Made by a program: the position numbers and the translations under genes
Assembly (NCBI GenBank): GCA_003141245.1
Contig: PLLE01000039.1
Location: 146,656-205,001 of the forward strand
Direction of reading: 5' to 3'
DNA length: 58,346 nucleotides
Source of the DNA: Chloroflexota bacterium
Lineage (GTDB): Bacteria; Chloroflexota; Limnocylindria; Limnocylindrales; CSP1-4
Notes under the pieces: model-generated
Databases searched by the model: none
Told to the model about the DNA's origin: nothing
Seen by the model: the letters and a program-made list of their open reading frames with translations, nothing else
In this document: positions 38,857 to 46,495 of the stretch, piece by piece
Numbering within the stretch: the first letter of the stretch is position 1
Layout of the letters: each line of letters begins with the position of its first letter

Positions 38857-40068
38857 CTAGAGCGCACCCCGCCAGTAGATGCCCACGAGGATCGAGCCGA
38901 TGCTGGCCAGGACCAGAAGCCTCTCGGGCCAGCCAATCCAGCGTCGCGATCCGATCGCCATCAGGGCCACGAGGAAAGGCGTGAAGTCCAGGGAGTATCG
39001 GAAGCCGTACTGGATGGCGCCCCCGCCGTAGTAGAGGAACACAGGCACGGCCACCAGCAAGGTGGCCATCCACAGCAAGCGGGCCGCCTTGTCCCGGAAG
39101 CCGGCCCACAGGGACGTAATCAGCGCCGGCGAGACGAGCAGCATGGACATCCCGTAGACGTTGGGTGAGAGAAACGGGAAATTGCTGATCCGGTCCGGAA
39201 GGGCCAGGAGCGCCAGCCTGACGTTCTCCGGGATCTGTACGACAGAGAAGAGCCCCTGTGCCCGCCGTTCTTGAAGGCTGCGCGATGTCAGGACCGAGAT
39301 CGATAATCCCGACTCAAGCGACGTACCGAAGCGAACCCAGTTGAACCAGCCATAGAAGGCGATCGCAGCGGCAATCGGAAGCCCGAAGGACGCGGCGCTG
39401 CGCGCCATCGCTCGAAGCTCACCTCGCCGCGTCCAAATCAGGTAGAGACCGAATGGAATGGCAGCCAGGATAGTCGTGGGGCGGGCGAGGAAAGATACGC
39501 CGAGGCACACGCCCAGCAGAGCCGGTCGTCGCTTGCCGGCCCACTCGATCAGGAAGAGTGTCAGCGCCAGGAACGACTCGGCGTGGGCCAAGTAGTACAT
39601 GTTGCCCAAGACCGAGACCCAGAACAGCAGCGATCCGAAGGCGGTGAACGCGGCGATCCAGTACGCCGCAGTGCCCCGGGCTCCGTAGGCGCGTGCCAGC
39701 GGCAGGGCCAGCCAGGCTGCCGGAACCCCGAACAGGAGCCCGATGATGTACTTGCTGACGCCCTGAAGAAGGGGTACGGCGGCGAACGGGATGTAGGGGA
39801 GAAGCTGTAGGGGACCGAGGGCGAGGTAGTAGCGGCCGCCGATCTTCACGGTGTCGACCGTACCCTTCAGGGCGTTCGAGTCGAGGTGTCCGCCGAGCGC
39901 CCGTTCGGCCACGATCATCATCCGGTCGGGACTCAGGTGGCCCCAGTGCATCGTGAATGCGGTCGCGACGAGATAGGCTCCGAGAACCGCGAGAGCGAAC
40001 AGGACGTCGCCTCGCGAGAGTCGCTTCCAGGGCAGGGGACGACTATCCGGCGAGACGGTGGGCATCAT
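38857..40068 (-). CDS. Polytopic membrane glycosyltransferase-like protein (GT-C type)
   Basis: A 403-residue membrane protein with about ten hydrophobic segments. The arrangement GDVLFALAVLGAYLVATAF, a loop with DRMMIVAERALGG and YYLALGPLQLLPYIPFA resembles dolichyl-phosphate-mannose-type GT-C transferases that use lipid-linked sugars. No diagnostic motif allows a donor assignment. ATG 40068 was chosen; longer frames enter the intergenic Ig-repeat remnant. It is divergent from a second membrane glycosyltransferase and probably belongs to surface glycan assembly. Confidence 0.7.
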   Translation of the reverse strand: MMPTVSPDSRPLPWKRLSRGDVLFALAVLGAYLVATAFTMHWGHLSPDRMMIVAERALGGHLDSNALKGTVDTVKIGGRYYLALGPLQLLPYIPFAAVPLLQGVSKYIIGLLFGVPAAWLALPLARAYGARGTAAYWIAAFTAFGSLLFWVSVLGNMYYLAHAESFLALTLFLIEWAGKRRPALLGVCLGVSFLARPTTILAAIPFGLYLIWTRRGELRAMARSAASFGLPIAAAIAFYGWFNWVRFGTSLESGLSISVLTSRSLQERRAQGLFSVVQIPENVRLALLALPDRISNFPFLSPNVYGMSMLLVSPALITSLWAGFRDKAARLLWMATLLVAVPVFLYYGGGAIQYGFRYSLDFTPFLVALMAIGSRRWIGWPERLLVLASIGSILVGIYWRGAL

Positions 40069-40123
40069 GGACGCGAAGTATAGGGAGCCGGCGCGTCGGT
40101 TTTCGCCTCGGAGACCCCACAAA

Positions 40124-40220
40124 CACCCAGTTAGCGGTACCCCATAAGCAGTCGATGACCGCGACCGATACTGCGACCGCATCGCTCACCGGCACCCAGA
40201 CCGGCATCGCCGTTCACTAG
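40124..40220 (+). pseudogene. Decayed fragment of an Ig-like repeat
   Basis: The plus strand encodes QSMTATDTATASLTGTQTG followed by IAVH and a stop, matching the end of the neighbouring Ig-like repeats (QSVTATDTVTSTIKGAQAG, IVVN). Before it, bases from 40124 still align to the repeat DNA (cacccac...tcaag), with small deletions including about 12 bp. No start or upstream domain remains, so this is the 3' end of a lost gene. Confidence 0.75.
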
Positions 40221-40255
40221 AGCCGACAGACGGCCCTCCCGTAAGGCCGCGCCGC

Positions 40256-40261
40256 TATAAT
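40256..40261 (+). promoter_or_regulatory. Consensus -10 hexamer TATAAT before a glycosyltransferase gene
   Basis: A perfect TATAAT ends 10 bp before ATG 40272, rare in such GC-rich DNA. The transcript leader would be only a few bases. No matching -35 box is evident. Confidence 0.6.
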
Positions 40262-40271
40262 CCCGCCCGTC

Positions 40272-42341
40272 ATGAAGAGGCACGACGAGATCGTCACGAA
40301 GCGCGATGACAGCGGCAATCAGCTGCCGGAGGGGGGCCGCCCAAGCGGCGGCGTTGCTGGGAGCGCGAGCGACTCGGGGATGAGGGCTACGGCGATCCGT
40401 GGCGTAGCCACGCGATTTCGCGGTCTCCGGCCGAGTGTGGATCGTGCCCTGGCGGCGCGGATCGCCTCCTGGTTGCCTTTCCTGGCGATCCTGCTGATCG
40501 CGGCCGCCATCCGCTGGCGCCACATCGGCGATAGCAGCCTCTGGCTGGATGAGCTTGCGCAGGTCCACGTCGCGCGCTCGCCGCTCGATGAGCTGCTGGC
40601 CGGCGTTCGTTCGCATACCGCCGCCGCCCCCCTCGATTACCTCGGCACCGGGCTCATGATGGATACCGCAGGCGCCATCGTCGGCATCGGCAGCCTCAGC
40701 GCTCGTTTGTGGCCATGGCTCTGCGGCGTGGCGACCGTGTTTGCGATCGAGCGCGCCACGCTGGAACTGACCGGGTCGCGTCGGGCCGCGCTGACGGCCG
40801 CCGCGCTGACGGCCTTCTCGGGCTTCCTCGCCTTCTACTCCCAGGAGGCCCGGTTCTATTCCATGTCCGCCCTCATGACAGTCGTGGTCGTGTGGACCTT
40901 CGCCCGGGCGATCCGGCTGCGACGGCGTCGTGACTGGGCCGCCTTCGGCTGCGCGGCGATCGCCGGCGTCTACACCCACTACTTCATAGCGCTGCTTCTG
41001 GCGCTCGAGGGAGCGGGTCTCCTGGCCGTGGAAGGAGTTCGAGCCGCCCGGCGGCGATCGGTCGGCCCCGCCGTCGTCGAGATGGGGCGACGTCTCCTCC
41101 CGTTGGCTCTCGTCGGCGTTGTCACGGTGGTGGCGTTTCTGCCCTGGTACCTGTATGCGACTCGCACTCAGCTGTCGGTTGTGAACGCCTACCCGCCCAT
41201 TGCCGCCCTGAGCCCCGAACGTCTCGCCCGTCTACTCGAGACTCTCCTGGCTGCCGTCCCTCGGGCCGGCGTGCCCGGTGGAGATCCGTGGAGCGACTGG
41301 CTGCTTACCGCCGCGGTTGTGGCACTTGCCGTTCCTGGGGCGGCCCTCCTGATGCGCGCTCGTCCCGAAACGGCCATTGCGATGGTCTCCATGGCGATCG
41401 TCCTCATCCCCCTTGTCTGGGCGATGGACATCGGATCGCACTACTTCATCTCAGAGAGGCAGTTCATCTTCCTCTTGCCCGTGCTGTACATCCTGGCCGG
41501 GGCCGGTCTCGACGCCGCGCTCGTCGGGCTCGAACGCCTGGCCGGGTTCGCGCGCCCGCGCGCATCGCTGGTCGTCCGCAGGCTGGCCCCGGTGGGCCTC
41601 GCCATCGCTCTGGCGGCTATGAGCGTCCTTCCTCTCCACCGCGTTTACGCCGGCGATTTCAGGCCGCGCGAGAACTGGAAATCGGCCTCCGCCTTTACGG
41701 AGAAGATGCTTTGCCCGGGTGGCCACGTCTACAGCAACGTAGGGCCGAACTACTACTACGGCGTCACGCTCTATGCCCCGGAGCTGGAGCCGCGCGCGGT
41801 CTACATCACCCAGCACGGTCAGAACGAGTTCCTCTTGGATGCCCTCAAGCGGTACCCGATAGGCTCGAGCGACGTCATCGTCATCTTCACTCCGGCGCCC
41901 GGGGTCTGGGTACCGGGCCGCGGCACGATCGGCACCATCAGTGACGCTCTCAAACGGCAGGGCTTCCAGTTCCGCAGTATCAGTTCGGATCGCATCCGCA
42001 TCTTCTACAACCCGACAGGGTGTCAGGCGGCGCCGACAGAAACCCTGGTAGGGTCGGGCATGACGACACCACGGACGGCGGGTTCGACCGGCAGCATCCG
42101 GGTGACCGCGGCCGACGCAAACGGCAACCGCGTCCCGAGCTACCGAGGCACGATCCACTTCACGAGCTCCGACGCCGAGGCCAGGCTTCCTGCCGACTAC
42201 ACGTTCACCGCGGCCGACAACGGCACCCACGTCTTCGTCGGGACCGTGATCCTCAAGACTGCCGGCACGCAATGGGTCCGTGCGACCGACAAGGTCACGG
42301 CCACCATCACCGGCACGCAGACCGACATCGTCGTCAAGTGA
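40272..42341 (+). CDS. Membrane glycosyltransferase (PMT/ArnT-like) with a C-terminal Ig-like repeat
   Basis: A 689-residue protein. Residues ~55-480 form a polytopic GT-C-type domain with the acidic loop WRHIGDSSLWLDELAQVHVA and YSQEARFYSM, typical of the mannosyltransferase/PMT_2 superfamily using polyprenyl-phosphate sugars. A soluble extracellular part follows (MLCPGGHVYSNVGPNYYYG). From about residue 590 a complete Ig-like repeat (TPRTAGSTGSIRVTAADANG to TGTQTDIVVK) is fused, the same module found in the exported proteins upstream. The start ATG sits just after a TATAAT box. The Ig module would lie outside the membrane. Confidence 0.8.
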   Translation: MKRHDEIVTKRDDSGNQLPEGGRPSGGVAGSASDSGMRATAIRGVATRFRGLRPSVDRALAARIASWLPFLAILLIAAAIRWRHIGDSSLWLDELAQVHVARSPLDELLAGVRSHTAAAPLDYLGTGLMMDTAGAIVGIGSLSARLWPWLCGVATVFAIERATLELTGSRRAALTAAALTAFSGFLAFYSQEARFYSMSALMTVVVVWTFARAIRLRRRRDWAAFGCAAIAGVYTHYFIALLLALEGAGLLAVEGVRAARRRSVGPAVVEMGRRLLPLALVGVVTVVAFLPWYLYATRTQLSVVNAYPPIAALSPERLARLLETLLAAVPRAGVPGGDPWSDWLLTAAVVALAVPGAALLMRARPETAIAMVSMAIVLIPLVWAMDIGSHYFISERQFIFLLPVLYILAGAGLDAALVGLERLAGFARPRASLVVRRLAPVGLAIALAAMSVLPLHRVYAGDFRPRENWKSASAFTEKMLCPGGHVYSNVGPNYYYGVTLYAPELEPRAVYITQHGQNEFLLDALKRYPIGSSDVIVIFTPAPGVWVPGRGTIGTISDALKRQGFQFRSISSDRIRIFYNPTGCQAAPTETLVGSGMTTPRTAGSTGSIRVTAADANGNRVPSYRGTIHFTSSDAEARLPADYTFTAADNGTHVFVGTVILKTAGTQWVRATDKVTATITGTQTDIVVK

Positions 42342-42589
42342 GTCGGTCGGACGCCGAGATGGGTCCGACGGCCCCGGCGAACCACCGGCAAGGCCTGGAC
42401 CGGCTGCAATGATCCGCCGCGCTGCCAGCCCGACGCCATGTCGCCGGTCCATGGTGGGTGGTACAGTTGGGTGGTGGGCGCGACTCAGACGCACCCCCGA
42501 CGGAGGGTGGGGTAACGTCGCGAGGCCGTCACGCTTCCTGTCCAGCCTGACGCTTCAGAACACGCCACGCCACGCCACACTACTGGGGC
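42342..42589. other. Intergenic region upstream of the glycan operon
   Basis: About 250 bp with no gene. GTACAGT near 42465 inside a gggtggt direct repeat is a possible -10 box, and CACCC/GGGTG arms near 42492-42510 could form a small hairpin. Nothing else is recognised. Confidence 0.35.
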
Positions 42590-42751
42590 ATGATGGACTT
42601 GGACACTGACGACCGCATCTCCGCGCCTGACGCGGGTCTGCAGCATCTCTGGACTCCAACCAGCCCCCTCGGCCGCGTCAATGCCGGCGTCTGGTCGAAC
42701 GGGTGGACTTGGGCGGTACTGAACGTTCCCAACTTCCGGGAGTCCCGCTAA
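42590..42751 (+). CDS. Possible 53-residue small protein before the CDP-alcohol phosphotransferase
   Basis: ATG 42590 opens a frame MMDLDTDDRISAPDAGLQHL ending in TAA at 42749-42751, directly against the ATG of the next gene. GGGG precedes the start. The composition (acidic N terminus, two Trp-rich stretches) is not that of the shadow frames. It may be a leader peptide or chance. Confidence 0.3.
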   Translation: MMDLDTDDRISAPDAGLQHLWTPTSPLGRVNAGVWSNGWTWAVLNVPNFRESR

Positions 42752-43666
42752 ATGGCGCTCGCCTCCGGGCCGGTTGGGGTCGAGCCGGGTCGGGCAAGCG
42801 TCGCCCGAATACGGACCGTCACCAAGCGCCCCGAGCACGAGTTCGTGCTGGCTCGCTACTACGGCAGCATCATCTCGCCCTACCTGACGTGGGCCTGCCT
42901 GCGCCTCGGGCTCAGCGCCGATCAGGTGACGATAGTCGGCGGCGTCATCGGCGCGGCCGGTGCCGCCCTCCTGTTTCCGGCGCTAGGTCCCTGGACGGCG
43001 GTTGGTGTGATCGCCCTCCAGGTCGCCTACATCCTCGATTTCTCGGACGGCCAGGTCGCCCGGATGCGAGGCACTTCATCGATGGCCGGCGGCTACCTCG
43101 ACTGGCTGACGCATCTGTACGTGCCACCCGCGGCGGCCCTCGCAACCTCGGCCAGCGTCGCCATCGCGGTCGGGCAGCCGTGGCCGTTCGTTCTCGGAAT
43201 AGCCGCGGCGCTCGAGCTCGCGCCGATGGCCTTCCAGGCCAAGGAGCACATCCTCGTGGCGATGGCCCGCACCGATCCGGCTTTGGGTAGATCGGCCTTC
43301 TTCTTCGCTGCGCTGAACGACGACGCACGGTCCGGTGACGTCGAGCAGGCGCCCGACGGCGCCCCGACGCCACTCCGCGCGGCCGGCATTGCCGGTAGGG
43401 CCCGTCGCCCGTCCGTGCGCTCCCTGGTCGGAGAGGTCCTCATCTATCCCGGTGCCGCGCATCTGCTGACGCTCGCCGTCTTCGCCGACCTCGCGTCGTC
43501 GGTACTGGGCGGGCCCGCCGTTGGCGCGAGGGTCATCGTGCTGGCCGCCTGGACTGCCGCGCTGCTGGTCCACCTGCCGCTCGTCGTCCGCCGCAACTAC
43601 CGCGTCATCCGGGCAGTCGAGGGCCGCTCTGGAGGCCACGCGCCATCGCAGAACTCGGACCAATAG
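42752..43666 (+). CDS. CDP-alcohol phosphotransferase family membrane protein (first copy)
   Basis: A 304-residue polytopic protein. The family motif is visible as D96-FS-D99-G-QV-AR, then G and D117 in GGYLDWLTH. The position of the fourth Asp, the proposed catalytic base, is His121. The family transfers a phospho-alcohol from a CDP-alcohol to an acceptor alcohol. Soluble loop residues ~185-225 separate the last helices. It stands first in a run with a nucleotidyltransferase, a G1P-dehydrogenase-like enzyme and a second family member, so a non-housekeeping product such as a phosphoglycerol-modified lipid or glycan is likely. Donor and acceptor are unknown. Confidence 0.8.
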   Translation: MALASGPVGVEPGRASVARIRTVTKRPEHEFVLARYYGSIISPYLTWACLRLGLSADQVTIVGGVIGAAGAALLFPALGPWTAVGVIALQVAYILDFSDGQVARMRGTSSMAGGYLDWLTHLYVPPAAALATSASVAIAVGQPWPFVLGIAAALELAPMAFQAKEHILVAMARTDPALGRSAFFFAALNDDARSGDVEQAPDGAPTPLRAAGIAGRARRPSVRSLVGEVLIYPGAAHLLTLAVFADLASSVLGGPAVGARVIVLAAWTAALLVHLPLVVRRNYRVIRAVEGRSGGHAPSQNSDQ

Positions 43667-43875
43667 ACGAGGAGAGGGCAGGGCCCGACGGCACGAGGTC
43701 CACTCGCCAGGAAGGTCGCGACCGTGCTGCCGCGTCCTTCCCCCCGGAACGGTCAGGCGCTCTCATTCTCTCCGGATAGGCAGAGGGAAGTCTGGGTCGG
43801 ATACCATGGGCGCCTCAGGCTTCCGCGCATTGTCGCGCCTGTCATCGGTGCGGTGCCGGGGCCGCCCGTGCAGAG

Positions 43876-44643
43876 GTGCCCACTATCCGATCCAAACCCA
43901 TGCCGCCGATTGGTCTGGTCCTGGCTGCGGGGCTCGGCCGACGGCTCGGCGACCGCACAGCCGACCGTCCTAAGGCCCTGATCGAGCTGCAGGGGAAGAC
44001 CCTGCTCGAGCGGCTCCTTGTCTCGCTCGCCGCGGCGAAGGTGGAACAGGCCGTCGTCGTGACCGGTCACTGCGCCGAGCGCGTCGAAGCCTTTGTCGCG
44101 AGCCGCGCCTTTGGCCTGTCGGTGCGAACCCTCTTCAACCCCGACTACGCGACGGCGAACAACATCGTCTCCTTCCTCAGCGCCGCAGAGATGATCGAGG
44201 ACGGCTGTTTGCTGTTGAACTCGGACATCGTCGTCGATCCGTCGGTCATAGAAGAACTGGCTGCGGATCGGGACGGCAGCTGGCTGGTCGTCGACCACGA
44301 CGAGCCGCTCGGCGCTGAAGAGATGAAGGTCCAGCTCGACGAGGCTGGCTGGATAACGCGCGTGAACAAGGAGCTTCAGCCGGAGGATTGCGTCGGCGAG
44401 TACATCGGTGCGCTGCGCTTTGACGCGTCGGGAGTCAGAGAGTGTCTGGCATCGGCCCGCCGGCTCGTCGCCTCGGGTGGGACGAACCTGTACTACGAGC
44501 ACGCCATCGACGCCGCAGCTGCGGAGATCGGAGCCCTGCCCTTGCCCACAACTGGCCGGGCGTGGACGGAGATCGACGACGAAGTCGACTATGCCCGAGC
44601 CCTGGCGATCCTGGCCGGCGTCGAAGGGCACGGGGCTAGATGA
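43876..44643 (+). CDS. LicC-like nucleotidyltransferase (alcohol-phosphate cytidylyltransferase candidate)
   Basis: A 255-residue nucleotidyltransferase. LVLAAGLGRRLGDRTADRPKAL is the nucleotide-binding signature, and NNIVSFL, LLLNSDIVVD, EYIGALRF and TNLYYEHAID match the LicC/phosphocholine- or inositol-phosphate-cytidylyltransferase pattern rather than sugar-1-phosphate enzymes such as RmlA. It probably makes a CDP-alcohol from CTP and an alcohol phosphate supplied by the next gene. GTG 43876 is given; ATG 43900 is an alternative. It overlaps the next gene by ATGA. Confidence 0.8.
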   Translation: MPTIRSKPMPPIGLVLAAGLGRRLGDRTADRPKALIELQGKTLLERLLVSLAAAKVEQAVVVTGHCAERVEAFVASRAFGLSVRTLFNPDYATANNIVSFLSAAEMIEDGCLLLNSDIVVDPSVIEELAADRDGSWLVVDHDEPLGAEEMKVQLDEAGWITRVNKELQPEDCVGEYIGALRFDASGVRECLASARRLVASGGTNLYYEHAIDAAAAEIGALPLPTTGRAWTEIDDEVDYARALAILAGVEGHGAR

Positions 44644-45719
44644 TCGGCGAAACGATCGGCCACCGGTCGGTGCGGATTCCCAGGCTCTTGCGGCTCGTAG
44701 AGTCGCGGTCCGCCGTGATCGACGAATTGGCCGCGTTGGGGCAGGGCTGTCGGTTCCTCGTGGTTCACAGCGGTCAGGCATCGCCGACGCGATACGGCGA
44801 GGCATTCATGACCGGCGCCCGAGCGGCTGGCATCGATGTGGAGGAGTGTCTCGTTCGCTCCAACACGGATGAGTGGGTCCGAGCTGTGCGCCGCGAGATC
44901 GCGCGGGTTGGCCCCGATTACGTGGTCGGGGTGGGCGGGGGACGCGTCGTGGACGTGGCCAAGGTCGCGGCCGCCCTCGACGCGATCGACTTCATCAGCG
45001 TCCCCACCCAGGCATCGAGCGACGGCATCTGCTCCCCGGTCGCCGTGATGCAAGAAGCCGACGGGCGACCGACGTCGCTCGGGGCACGGATCCCGGTCGC
45101 AGTCGTCGTGGACATGGAGGTGCTATCGCGGGCGCCGCTCGTCACGTGGCGCGCCGGGCTCGGAGATCTCCTCTCCAATCTGTCGGCAGTCCAGGACTGG
45201 CGACTGGCCCACGCGCGGTACGGCGAGCCGATAGACGACTTCGCCTGTCTCACGGCAGAGGCCGCGGCGCTCTCCGCGTACCAGGAGGGCGCCGACCTCC
45301 AGGATCGCCAGTTCCGCGAGAAGCTCATGCGGGGCCTGATCCTGAGCGGAATCTCGATGGAAATGGCCGGCTCGTCGCGGCCTGCGAGCGGATCGGAGCA
45401 TCTCATCAGCCATGCCCTGGATCGGCTCCTGCCACAGCCGCGTCACCACGGCCTGCAGGTCGCGCTCACGACGGTCACCGCGTTCATTCTGCGCGGCGAG
45501 GACGTGAGCGCTCTCATCCGTTACTTCCGGGGCCTTGGCCTGCCCGTTCTTCCCCGGGACCTCGGGATCGAGACGGACCTCTTCCTCAGGGCCGTGCGAA
45601 TGGGACCGGGGCTGCGGCCCGGCCGATCGACGGTGCTCGACCATGTTGGGGACCAGGAAGTCCGCATGCTGGCCGACGCGCTCGAGAAGATCGCCGGGAA
45701 TAGGTCGTTCGCGCCGTGA
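44640..45719 (+). CDS. sn-Glycerol-1-phosphate dehydrogenase-like enzyme (AraM/EgsA family)
   Basis: A 359-residue enzyme of the iron/zinc alcohol dehydrogenase fold. GVGGGRVVDVAK (97-108) binds the dinucleotide. VPTQASSDGICSP, GLGDLLSN, GSEHLISHAL and HHGLQVAL match the substrate- and metal-binding segments of glycerol-1-phosphate dehydrogenases. The family reduces dihydroxyacetone phosphate to sn-glycerol 1-phosphate. In bacteria it is uncommon; AraM of Bacillus is the known example. It overlaps both neighbours by 4 bp, placing it between a cytidylyltransferase and a CDP-alcohol phosphotransferase. A different polyol phosphate remains possible. Confidence 0.82.
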   Translation: MIGETIGHRSVRIPRLLRLVESRSAVIDELAALGQGCRFLVVHSGQASPTRYGEAFMTGARAAGIDVEECLVRSNTDEWVRAVRREIARVGPDYVVGVGGGRVVDVAKVAAALDAIDFISVPTQASSDGICSPVAVMQEADGRPTSLGARIPVAVVVDMEVLSRAPLVTWRAGLGDLLSNLSAVQDWRLAHARYGEPIDDFACLTAEAAALSAYQEGADLQDRQFREKLMRGLILSGISMEMAGSSRPASGSEHLISHALDRLLPQPRHHGLQVALTTVTAFILRGEDVSALIRYFRGLGLPVLPRDLGIETDLFLRAVRMGPGLRPGRSTVLDHVGDQEVRMLADALEKIAGNRSFAP

Positions 45720-46495
45720 ACATCACGCTAGCCGACGTTCGGCGCCGCCAGAAGGACCCCCACCTGGCCGCGGATCCGACTTACTCGACACTCGTCATGC
45801 GTCGGATCTCCCCGTTCCTGACCTGGTTCGTGGTCCGCTTCACGCCCCTGAGCGCCGACATGGTGACTCTGGCAGCCATCGCCTCAGGCGTCCTGGCCGC
45901 GGCTCTGTTGTTCGAGCCGCATCCGGCAGCGTATTTCGTGGCGGTCGTGCTCCTGCAATTCGCCTACCTCTGCGACACGTCCGATGGCGAAGTGGCGCGA
46001 ATCAGGGGCACGGCCGGCAAACGCGGCTCCTACCTGGACCTGCTGGGCCACCACATCCAGGATCGCTGCCTCTGGCTGGCGGCGAGCTGCCAGCTGGTGC
46101 TCCTCTCGGGCATGGCGCCCGCCATGGTCGCCCTGGTCCTCTTCTCGATCGCATTCACGAATCCGTTCGGCATCCAGGCCCGGTCCTACGTGCTGCACAC
46201 GATCGACCTGGAGGACCCGGTCCACGGAATGCACCGCGGCGTCGTCCGGCCCGAGCGCATCACGCCCGCATCGCTGGTCTACTACCTGTACCGCCGGATC
46301 GCCTTCCTGTGGAACTACCCCGCGGCGATGAACCTCTTCTGCATCGCGATCCTGGCAGACGCCGGTAGGTTCGCCGCCATCCCCGGCGCTCAGCCACTCG
46401 TTCTCCCGCTTCTCTTCCTGGCCTTCGGTCCGACGCGAGCGGCCAAGCAGTTCGGCAACGCGTTCCGTCTGCTCAGGCGGGCCAACTGGACGTGA
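45716..46495 (+). CDS. CDP-alcohol phosphotransferase family membrane protein (second copy)
   Basis: A 259-residue paralogue of the protein at 42752. Its motif is D87-TS-D90-G-EV-AR and D108 in GSYLDLLGHH, with His112 again where the fourth Asp is expected. The shared substitution suggests a subfamily trait rather than decay. About six hydrophobic segments are visible. GTG 45716 overlaps the dehydrogenase stop as GTGA. Two copies in one locus may act on two acceptors or form a heteromer, which is inference. Confidence 0.8.
   Translation: MNITLADVRRRQKDPHLAADPTYSTLVMRRISPFLTWFVVRFTPLSADMVTLAAIASGVLAAALLFEPHPAAYFVAVVLLQFAYLCDTSDGEVARIRGTAGKRGSYLDLLGHHIQDRCLWLAASCQLVLLSGMAPAMVALVLFSIAFTNPFGIQARSYVLHTIDLEDPVHGMHRGVVRPERITPASLVYYLYRRIAFLWNYPAAMNLFCIAILADAGRFAAIPGAQPLVLPLLFLAFGPTRAAKQFGNAFRLLRRANWT

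Noticed and set aside
40069-40182. N-terminal extension of the minus-strand glycosyltransferase.
   Set aside because: It would run into the relic of the Ig-like repeat read backwards and lacks a ribosome site.
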